From: Zygaena filipendulae
Taxonomy: Eukaryota > Arthropoda > Insecta > Lepidoptera > Zygaenidae
Direction: 5' to 3'
Assembly (NCBI GenBank): GCA_907165275.2
Contig: OU015652.1
Span: forward strand, 12,415,001 to 12,479,000
Length of the DNA: 64,000 bases
In this document: in pieces, positions 55,114 through 64,000 of the stretch
Layout: every line of letters begins with the position of its first letter
Position numbering within the stretch: the first letter of the stretch is position 1
Notes under the pieces: model-generated
Database searches by the model: none
What the model was told of the DNA's origin: nothing
What the model saw: the letters and a program-made list of their open reading frames with translations, nothing else
Program-made: the position numbers and the translations under genes

Positions 55114-55300
55114 CTAGCTGTGCCCCGCGATTTCATCCGCGGTAATGTCGGAGTTCCCGCGGAATTCCGGGATAAAAACTATCCTATCTTTTAAGTTGGA
55201 CCATATTATATTGCAAAATTTTATCGAAATCCGTTGAGTAGTTTCGGAGTCCATCGCGGACAAACAACGTGACACGTGATTTATATATATTAAGATAAAA
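55114..55300 (+). repeat. CCCGCGGG-core repeat, 'TTTAAGTTGGA' form
   Basis: ACTAGCTGTGCCCCGCGATT to CACGTGATTTATATATATTA. A full unit 50 bases beyond the Tc1 element. Confidence 0.8.
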
Positions 55301-57064
55301 GCAGAAACTGACTGAATGATCGATCAGAGTCCAGCTGAAACCGCTGGATCTAGAACCATGAAATTTTGCACAAATATTCCTTACTTGACGTAGGTGTAAA
55401 TTGTGTAAGTCTGTGTTTGCGGTTTGACAGAATATGTTTTTCTTCTTTTAAAAAAGGGCACATGTGTGGATTTTTTAAATGCTTTAAATTCCTCAACCCG
55501 TGGTATGACAGAGGTTAAAATGGTTTTTGAACGCTTTTGAATATAATCATGAATAAACTTGTGTAGTTATTCCATAAATTGTGGTCGCGCTTAAAACTCG
55601 TGGCTATATTAATAACATTAAAATTTTTACAAGACACGTGTGTGCATATAAAATTTTAAAGCGTGTTATTATGAAGATCATTATCGTAAAGCCATTATGA
55701 CGGTATCGACTATTTGTTGGGAACGCCTCTTGAGATTTAGGCACTTAATAGACTTGCATCGGTTAAATCTCACGCCGTAAGGCCGGTCTCCTGATGAAGG
55801 AGTAAGCAGAGGTCTCTGCTTTTTCATGTTCGTTTATTTCATGTCACTCGCCTTTTCATCAATTTTATATTTCACATAGATATGTACAAAATAGTAAAAT
55901 GGCATGTTTAAAATAGTGGTCTTTCTTTTTTTATTCAAAAAAAAGATAATATGTCACTAATTATCATTATTATAAAAATTATTACGACTTATTAATCAGT
56001 AATAACTAGTAATTAACGATTAAAGAACGTAATTAATAATTATCTATCAAATAATCAAAAATTTAAACATTTAATAACGAGCGAAACGGATGTACTCCGG
56101 AAGTAGGTAGGTACCTATACTTACGTAAAAGTTTTTGAACAGACTTCTCATATGACACGCCAACAAATAGTATTTTTCGTGATATTTTGTAAAGTTGTTC
56201 AGGGGATAATCTCTGAAACTACAGATCCTAAAAATTCGTTTCCGGCTGAAAACCAGCGCTACCTCACATGATAAAATGTGTGACATACCTAGCATTATGC
56301 TGAGCCGGAAACATTTTGTCAACAACAATAAAATTATTGTGATGTCTCAGTGAAGCATACTCATGTTAAACACATTGTGTTGGAAAATACATTTTCTTAA
56401 ACATGCGAAATATCGTTTAACCATGGACCAATGGTTAAACGATCCATACACTGAAAAAAAAAAGTAGTTGCCACAATCAAGATTTTGTTTAGATTGACTA
56501 AGTAACTTGTTTGCATCTGAGCCTATCAAGCACAATGATCACAGCTACTACTTTTATTTGATTGAAATTTGAAACGGGATCTTGATTGGATTTTAACTTT
56601 CGGCACAAACTGTAAAAAAAAGCGGAGTTCGTTGTTATTTTGTTAATGAATTAAATTTATACCTATCAAAATTTATTTGGGGTAAACAGCTTTTATTTTA
56701 TTTTATTTTATTTTCTTTATTTCAACATTAACAGGTATTTAACATTGATAGGACAATACACAATTACAGTTTGATATGCACTTAAACTAATTAAATACCC
56801 TTAAACAATGCTGATCTATAAGGCAAATTTATGGGACGTTGAGAGAGAGAAGATTAAAAGAGAAAAAATACAGGTTGAAGGTAGTTTACAATTTTGAAAG
56901 TGAAGAGCGAAAAGCGGTAAATGTGTGAAATAAATCTATATTAGATGAAGTTTTGGCACTAACGTCATTATGGTATATAGTCGCGAGTAGGTAATTTAGA
57001 TCTTGGATTAGGAAATAGGGTATACTTTCATCTTGATATAAAGTTCCTGCAGGAATAGGCTATT

Positions 57065-57383
57065 TGACTAATTTTTTTTTCTTAGTCCGTCTTGTAGATT
57101 AATAAAAAATATTGGACACGTATTTTTTCTTTTTTTACGTAATCAAAAAATAACAGAGATACATTGAGTTGAAATTTCGCGTGACGTCACTAACTAGTGC
57201 AGTTTGTATGGCGGCTTGTAGAGGTAAGTGACGTCACGAGCCCCCACCCTAAACTTTAATGCGCTTTATCTCTGTGTATTTTCATTTATTTAAAAAATAA
57301 AAAAATACGTGACTAATGATTTTTAATTTTCTAAAAGACGGACTAATTAAAATTTTGATTTTCAAAAGTTGTCAACATCCCTA
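57065..57383. mobile_element. 'TTAGTCCGTC' MITE, copy 3
   Basis: TTAGTCCGTCTTGTAGATTA at left, AAAGACGGACTAATTAAAAT at right, ending TTTTCAAAAGTTGTCAACAT. Two GTGACGTCAC sites lie inside (about 57181 and 57229), and GCGCTTTATCTCTGTGTAT corresponds to the same block in copies 1 and 2. Confidence 0.7.
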
Positions 57384-59973
57384 TTCCGAAATTGACGCGA
57401 GTGAAACCGCACGGACCAACTTTATCTTATAAAGCAGCAAAGGAGGATGAATCGTTTGGTGGAAATACAGAATGGAATTAAGAGTGGGTAATGTTTAGGG
57501 AGTCGATAATTGCGGCGTGAGAACTGCACAGCGTGGCGATGCGCGTGCGCCGACATAACAATGCTTCAGTTATTCTCGCATTTTTTTCCAATTTTAAATA
57601 AGTATACCAAAAATACAGCATCTTTTTTATGTTGCAAACTGCTTTTGGACAAATCGTACCATTCATCGTAACACAGAGAGGGCGGCGGGCGGCGTCTCTA
57701 ATGTCTTTGATGTTTAGAATTTGGTTCCAAAATCTTTGAAACGGACGGGACAAGTTAAAACCAACCAAGAAAATAGATTCATAGGTTATTGAATTCGGGA
57801 CCCCTTGATTTAGTGGAGATTCAGGAGAGGCATGGTGACCAACTGACCACGCAATTTTTATGTAAGTACAGTAGTTATACCTATGCATGGTAATGGATTT
57901 TTTACATAGCTTAGGTAAGTAAAGAATAATCCCTCCATCTTGCATCGTTCAACATTTATACGTAGCATGAGAAATTATGTACCTACTCGCAATACATTTT
58001 CTTCAGTTTATCTGAAGTGGGAACTTAACAAATTATGTGTAATCAACACGTCAGCTAGTTGGCCGATCATACAGCCAACATAGGTAGATACATATCTATA
58101 TGGCATAGGGTTTCGGAGCGAGCCACGCAGCCGCAGCAATCGGTGAAAGAAAAGTAAAATTGCGTACAGAACATTATGAGTCACGACGTATCTTTTACCG
58201 TAATATTATGTACAATACGTAGATTCACTTATATAATACTTATGTGCTCATATTATTTACAATATTTGCACGAATAAAATTATTTACGAATTGCAGCAGT
58301 TAAAGTCCGAGTCATTTTAACATTAGATACGTTCTCTTATGCAATTTATAACGAATTATAATTACATTTAATTAATTTAACTGTCTAACTAGACGTAATA
58401 TACTGGTTTTATTACTAGTCTAGGTGCATTAAAATTAAGAAGTAAAGTTTGTAAAAAAAATTAAAAAATTCTTGCGGGTGCAGGTGGAACCGCCGGAATA
58501 GGTAGGTAGTTTGCGACTGCGAGCAAACGTTATTTTTAAACACAATTTGTACAAAAAAATGTTTGAGTTAAATTTCTTACTATATAAACCGTGATTTACC
58601 AGATCTTAAAAATTACTTACTTTCCGAACAAAAAGTAAAAACCATCTACATATTTTGATCACATCTTAACCAAAGTACCCAGGTCTACTGGCTACTAGAT
58701 ATTTTATTATAATATTTTCTTGAAAACTCAAGGCAAATTTTAGTTTCAATAAGATATACCTAATGAACTTTGCAAAATCTGTCACCTCGTATACTTTAGG
58801 ATTTTATGGAAATCAGCGAATTTATTTTTGTTGCAATTGCAACAGAGAAATCGCACTGTTTGGTTTTGATTGCAAATGTGCATCGTCTTGTTTTGTATTA
58901 CAATAATTCCCCACTTTCGATTAACAATAGAAAGGGAAACGCACAGGTCAGTGGAACGCTGTAACGCCTGTGACAAATCGGTGATTGTAAACAAGTGACG
59001 ATTCGTCACAAGCCGTCCGAGGCGAAGGCGAGTGCAGAATGTGAAGCTAGACGAATTACGGCAGACGCGAACAGCTCAAGCTATGAGCTCAAGTATGCGA
59101 TGTGAAATTAAAGATGCCGCGAGAATATGTCGAGTATCCTATTATTAGAAATGCGAATCTGAGTTTGCTTTTTACGCTTTCAAGCTTTTAAACTCAACTC
59201 AAACTTAACCAACCTTAAACCCAACTTAAACTCAATTTAACCGATCATCATGAAACTTCGCATGTAAGTACGCGTTTTCCGGGGTACAGTATAATTGTGT
59301 ACCTGTCAATCTGAAAAAGAACACAAAAAATTGATTGACAAAAGATACATTGCGGCTAGTGTGGCAACCTTACTTGGTCGTAAGCAGAAATCTTGGCCCG
59401 TATTAAAATACCTACTTAGTTTGTCTTCTTCATTTTCCGAGTTGACCGCGCGGCCAGAGCCGTAACGTTTGTTAATACGGGCCTTAGAGTATTTAATCAA
59501 CAAGAGACGTCATTGCCGAGGGACTGGGAATCCCCAGTCCCTTGATTAAGAAAATATACTACAGCTTCATACGATTACACGGCCGGGTATGAGCCGCGTT
59601 CTCGTACTTGATGGCAGAGGCAATTGCCCTTAGTAGAAAGCTAAAGGCAGAAAGGGCAATTTCTTTAGATAACGAAGTTTGTAGGGTTAATATTGGGACA
59701 CCGGACCTAAAATTCTGTAACATATTGTTGAGTTTATAATCTATCTCTTATAATAAAACTGTAGAGAGGTCAATTCTGTACATTGAATAGATCAAAATTA
59801 ATATTGGAGGATGAATGGTGATCGATACTGATGCCAAAAATGCAATCAGTAAATTTTTTTCTGTCTAAGTATCTGTATGTGCACACATTAGTCAAAAACT
59901 ACTGAAGGGATTTTATGACGAGGCTCATATTACGAGGACTATCAAGGTCCACTCACTATCGATACTTTTTATA

Positions 59974-61518
59974 CACTCAGCGGCACGGAATATGGCCCAA
60001 ACATAAATAAGCCGATAACAGGCGTTTTTGGTATCGGGTATGATTAGTTCAAGTAGCAGCTTGTCAGGACGTTCGTTTTTGTTAGTTTATGAGTGTAAGC
60101 ACTATAAAAAGTGCATTTCTTTCGTTTCTTTGACACTTTACGTTAGTTCGTTGCTGAAACGCACAAAATACGGGTGAGTTAAAATTCGATATTTAAATGG
60201 TTGTGCATCTAATCTTCAATGTTTTGTTTTTAAATTAATGTGTAGTCATTTTTGCTTCCAGAATCGAATCACAATGCCCTTAATTTTCATCTCAAGTTGC
60301 TCAAGCTGTGTTGCTTCGGAGTCAACGGCGAACGCAGTGAGAAATTACTGAAAATTTAAATGTACCGCGTTCAGCGCTCAGATACGTCTTAATACGGCAC
60401 GATCGGACCGGCCTCTACACGGGGAGACCAGATAGTGGCAGAATTAGGTGCGCATCAGCGCGTGATGACCGATTTATCGCTCTCGAAATTTTGAGAAATC
60501 GGTTCCTCACTGCGGTCGAAATTCGACAGCGTCTACAATCGACAAGAGGGATCAACGTTAGTGAGCGAACGATAAGAAGGAGAATGAAGGAACGGAACCT
60601 GCGTGCTTGAAGACCAGCTCGAGGTCCAGAACTGCTCCGGCACCATCGCGTAGCTCGACTTTGATTTGCTCGTGAGCATGCAAATTGAACTCACGGCCAC
60701 TGGAGTAAAGTTATGTGAACTGATGAGTGCAGAGTGGCCTTAAGAGCTCCAGATGGTCGCGAAGGTGTGTGTAAAAGGCGAAGAGAGAGATTTCTGCCGG
60801 GCATCACCAGGCAAACGGTCAGCTTTCATAGTGGATCTGTTATGGTTTGGGGAGGGATCACTTCAGACGCACGTACAGAGTTGGTGGTCGTTGAAGGTCG
60901 TTCAACGGCTGTGCGGTACGTCGAAGAGATCTTTCAGGACCATGTTCTACCATACGTCGGGTTCATTGGTAGTGAAGAATTCAATTTAATGTAAAATAAC
61001 GCCTGACCTCACACAGCACGTTCCGTCGATGATTATCTTTTAAGCGTGAGAATTTCTAAATTGGAATGGCCAGCACGAAGCCCATACATAAATCCCATGG
61101 AGCACGTATGGAACATGCTTAAAAGACGCATACGAGCAAGTTCCATCCCATCAAAAACACTCAGTCATTTGAAAACACCTCTGGGGGCCACCTGGGAAGA
61201 ATTGCCTCATGTGGACATTAAAAACATTATCCACAGCATGCCTGATCGCATGCAGGTGGTTATCAGGGACAGAGGTGGAAATACCCGCTACTAATTTTAA
61301 GTACCTTTAGCTTTAATTTGGAAATTTCTTTATTTAATGTCTTTTTTTTATTTAATAAAAATTTAATAAAGTTAATGCATTTTTTTACTAATTACTTATT
61401 CGCATTAAAGATTAGGATAAACATTTAAGCTTTACAAGAAACAAAAACCCAAGCTTCAGGTTTAGTTTTGACAATAAATCACATAACGCGCTTGGGCGAC
61501 ATTCCGTGCCGCTGAGTG
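59974..61518 (+). mobile_element. Second Tc1-type element, decayed, with surviving ends
   Basis: The left end CACTCAGCGGCACGGAATAT then GGCCCAA and the right end TTGGGCGACATTCCGTGCCG then CTGAGTG are inverted repeats of about 27 bases with two mismatches. Both are bordered by TA. It is 1545 bp long and from a different Tc1 lineage than the element at 53509. Its transposase is broken. Confidence 0.88.
60270..61294 (+). pseudogene. Broken Tc1-family transposase
   Basis: Pieces in different frames: a start region near 60274, a middle containing CTGATGAGTGCAGAGTG (SDE-C-R-V catalytic context) and GSVMVWGGITSDARTELVVV, and the 3' part 61046-61294 with WPARSPYINPMEHVWNMLKR to the stop. The second catalytic motif reads as stop codons around NNA/PHTA (near 60991-61020), and the SPDLNP-type motif has Tyr for Asp. 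Multiple stops and frameshifts make it non-functional. Confidence 0.85.
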
Positions 61519-61545
61519 TATCTGACTTTTAGCTCGCACTCTTTG

Positions 61546-61731
61546 CGATTCACCCGCGGTAATTCGGAGTTTCCGCGGGAATTCCGGGATAAAAAGTACC
61601 CTCTATCCTTCACTGTATACCTGATAGCGTGTTACATACCAAATTTCATAATGATCGGTTAAGCCGTTAAGGCGTCAAAGAGTAACAAACAAACAAACCC
61701 ACTTTCACATTTATAATATTAGTTAGGATCA
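61546..61731 (+). repeat. CCCGCGGG-core repeat
   Basis: CGATTCACCCGCGGTAATTC to TTTATAATATTAGTTAGGAT, including GATCGGTTAAGCCGTTAAGG and AGTAACAAACAAACAAACCC. It lies 28 bases beyond the decayed Tc1. Confidence 0.8.
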
Positions 61732-62744
61732 CGATTAGGACATACGTACGTAGCACAAAGTCTACAGAATTCTAGCCTCAAGTTAAATAGTGCTATGAGA
61801 GTTGGGACCAGTCACATTGCTTCAGATGCGCAAAACCAACGATGAAAACCAAACCTTTGACAGGTTTAGGTCCCTAGGTATACGTATAGTGATGTTCTTG
61901 ATGATGATTTCAAAAATGTCGAACTGGTCAAAATAAAGTGTTTCGGTCGTGAGTTAGGAGGGACATAAATTACCCTCCTCCCCCTCTGCGCCTGCATTGC
62001 TTACAAGTTACAAGCAAACATGTAGGTAGTTTCTGATAGACAGGTTAGTGCAGGCAGTTATGAAGTTTACCCAAAAAAATTTTATTAAGCGATGAGCTTC
62101 ATCACATATGTTCCTTGAGTAATTCTAAGCATTTCTAGCGCGGGAGGCAATAAGAAACGTGAAGCTGGTTGGGGGGGGAGGGGTTCAAAGGGGGCCGCTA
62201 CCCGTCATCTTTAAAAAAAATCTATTTTCGTCCTGGTGGCTACTAGGGCAAGTTTGGTATCATTTTCGTATAAACCGAAGACGTAGAATTCATTGCTGAT
62301 ATTAGTTTTATTCAGTTTTATAGTAATTTTACAAGAAAAACGTAAAAAGGTGAATTTTTTGGTTGGAGATTTTTGCTTTGAGTTCTAATAACTTTTGTAT
62401 AGTGACAAAAACTTGCATTCAAAAAATACTATAATAAAGCACAATTTATGTAGATTCTAAAAATATACACTTTTAATAATGTCCTAATACAACAAGATGG
62501 TGAAAAAAAAAATTAAATGACTGCAGCGCGGGTAGTTGGACTGGCGCTAGGCGGCGTATGTCTTACAAAATGGTCGAGTACGAGTATCTGCTTATGCTTA
62601 CTTTGTTAAATTTTATGTTGTTAAATAAAATAATGAAATTAAATGAAATGAAATAAAGTTTATTTGTAACGACAATAAATTGAAATATAGTATGCATTAA
62701 CAAATGTAGCACAGACAGCATGTCGCAACAAAAAGGGTACCAGC
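61732..62744. other. No gene seen
   Basis: Non-coding. It contains a GGTTGGGGGGGGAGGGGTTC G-tract at about 62168 and an AATGAAATTAAATGAAATGA repeat tail near 62631 of the sort that ends lepidopteran retroelements. Confidence 0.4.
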
Positions 62745-63420
62745 TCAAAACACTGTTTCCGGTACATAGACATTATTGTGTTGCAACTGCATTAAAAGAA
62801 AATTTAAGTTAATTTTGTTTTTGCAACGATTTTTGCTGCCTTTCTTGCACCTGCAACGAATGAGTTCTAGACACACACTTGCGACAACTTGTAAATCTGA
62901 CGAAAAAGAAGTCCATTCACTGTCTTTCATCCAAAAGAAGAACTCGGAAGCTTTTGGAGAGGCACTAAAGCTTGTCCCCAGACATGGACTCCTTGATACA
63001 TTATCCGAAGTGTGTGCTGGCGAAGAGCGGCTTCCGTTGGAGGGATGTTCTCTAGGTTCCTCTTCGTAGATATATATTTTCTGCATTCATTAACTGATGT
63101 GCAAGGGCTTGAACTGAAAAACAAAATATTGCAGTCATTCTTACGTCATTCGCTACAAAGTATACTGTAACTATTTTATATTAAAATAGGTACCTATACG
63201 CTGAATTTGTATCGAACTAGTTTATACTTACCGGTCGTACATTGTAATAATAAATTTCTGAAAAAAAGTGTTTGCTTCCGCTAATTTTCCTTCCAAATAT
63301 CAAATGCACTATTTTAAAGGAAGACACCGTGTCGCATCCTGTCAAGGCATGGAAAATTGACAGTACTTCAGCTCTTTCTGGTCCTTTAAGTAGGAATACA
63401 TTTGTTAGCATGCGTTTACT
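62745..63420 (-). pseudogene. Decayed copy of a repetitive protein with FHALTGCD motif
   Basis: On the minus strand, pieces in shifting frames read, in order, LKGPERAEVLSIFHALTGCD then TVSSF (63411-63217); RNLENIPPTEAALRQHTLR with GVHVWGQALVPLQKLPSSSF (about 63050-62927); then WMKDSEWTSFSSDLQVVASV and CLELIRCRCKKGSKNRC. I know this layout (L-PIFHALTGCDTVS, P-T-x-AL-x-QH, WGQ, ending in a cysteine-rich ELI-C-C-KKGC block) from a multi-copy arthropod protein family of presumed mobile origin. Frames and motif are broken here. Confidence 0.6.
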
Positions 63421-63438
63421 GCGAAAATTTCTACTTTT

Positions 63439-63720
63439 TCATTACTAAGGGCATGACAAACACATATCGAGTGCATTGGCAATAGAGTGGTATGGAATAT
63501 AAGTGGGGTTTTCGCCTGTACTTATATGGATCCACAACTCATCTAATTCCGGCAGCTTTAGAAAACACGAGACTGCAACGATCACCACGTCTTATTATTA
63601 TTATTATCTACAGTACTTATGAATCCAAATTTTTTTATATCCTCGGTCCACAGCGTCAGCAACATGAAGTACCATTGCCAATGCACTTGATACGTGTTTG
63701 TCATGCCCTTATAGTAATGA
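63439..63720. mobile_element. Inverted-repeat element between the two opposed copies
   Basis: TCATTACTAAGGGCATGACA and AACACATATCGAGTGCATTG at left are the reverse complement, with few mismatches, of CAATGCACTTGATACGTGTT and TGTCATGCCCTTATAGTAAT at right. The arms are about 47 bp. It contains a (TTA)n tract near 63592. Confidence 0.75.
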
Positions 63721-63799
63721 AAAGTGAAAACATATTATAAGTTTCTAAAAACGTTGTAAAAAAAGATACTCGTGATTTTGGGCGTAAGGAGAGGGGCTA

Positions 63800-64000
63800 G
63801 TGATTAATGAACGACCCCTTACAGGGCCAGAAAGAGTCAAAGTATCTACTGCCAATTTTCCATGCCTTGAAAGGATGCAACCTCAGGATACAACACGGTG
63901 TCTTCTTTTAATGGGAGAGGTAAAAAGGGTGCCTTTGAGGCCTGGAATGCCTACCCTGAAGCATTTTGCAGATTCAAGGGATTGTTGGACGGAAAATTAG
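63800..64000 (+). pseudogene. Second, opposite copy of the FHALTGCD-type protein, cut by window end
   Basis: Plus-strand frames give GPERVKV followed, one frame over, by LPIFHALKGC and then NGRGKK with AFEAWNAYPEAFC. It is the same region as in 62745-63420, on the other strand and with a frameshift in the LTGCDTVSSF motif. The rest lies beyond base 64000. Confidence 0.6.

Larger units (their letters stand above)
55068..59973. other. Intergenic, repeats only
   Basis: AT-rich. It holds a core repeat at 55114-55300 and the MITE at 57065-57383, a (TTTTA)n tract near 56695-56715 and a GGGACTGGGGATTCCCAGTC-type palindrome at about 59519-59543. It also holds a small inverted pair GGCCCGTATTAA/TTAATACGGGCC at about 59393-59484. 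Open frames on the minus strand (for example 57478-57945) show no known motif and are not supported. Confidence 0.5.

Noticed and set aside
57478..57945. 155-codon open frame on the minus strand
   Set aside because: No recognisable domain, irregular composition and no splice or promoter context. It is within reach of chance in a window of this size.

Overview
The window is eukaryotic and almost certainly lepidopteran (moth or butterfly). The basis is AT-rich DNA with short GC-rich exons separated by GT-AG introns, plus dense copies of a repeat built on the core CCCGCGGGAATTCC with an ACTAGCTGTG/CCCCGCGG edge. Tc1-type transposons, many short inverted-repeat elements (MITEs), and the 'AACCGACTTCCAAAAAGGAGGAGG' type repeat edge familiar from Lepidoptera are also present. 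No prokaryotic features, tRNA, rRNA or CRISPR were seen.

Four host genes could be assembled exon by exon, with reading phase agreeing at every junction. (1) A PXMP2/Mpv17-family peroxisomal membrane protein lies on + (2509-6384, 4 exons, 186 aa). (2) A large spliceosome-associated SR-repeat gene lies on - (38119 down to 8790, 11 exons, about 1170 aa). It starts with the Cwf21/SRRM2 N-terminus and ends with an eMIC (enhancer of microexons) domain, so it is the ancestral SRRM2/3/4-type gene (Srrm234). (3) THOC6, a WD-repeat subunit of the THO/TREX mRNA-export complex, lies on + (40132-43868, 4 exons, 324 aa). (4) A two-SH3-domain protein lies on - (48871 down to 44039), lacking its 5' exons in my model. 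Srrm234 and THOC6 are head to head. PXMP2/Srrm234 and THOC6/SH3 are tail to tail, and the last pair probably overlap at their 3' ends.

The right quarter (49-64 kb) is mostly mobile DNA. It holds an apparently intact Tc1 element (53509-55065) with a complete DD34E transposase and perfect 27-bp inverted repeats, and a dead Tc1 of another family (59974-61518). It also holds a 5'-truncated non-LTR retrotransposon tail (49.0-49.5 kb) and two opposed, decayed copies of a repetitive protein with an FHALTGCD motif (62.7-64.0 kb).

The most interesting part is the 3' end of Srrm234. The eMIC domain is split over two small exons behind three optional in-frame stops. The intron just upstream of the first eMIC exon carries three long foldback sequences, and the gene contains a candidate 23-nt GC-AG microexon of its own. 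Gene functions are inferred from recognised motifs; expression and exact transcript ends cannot be seen here.
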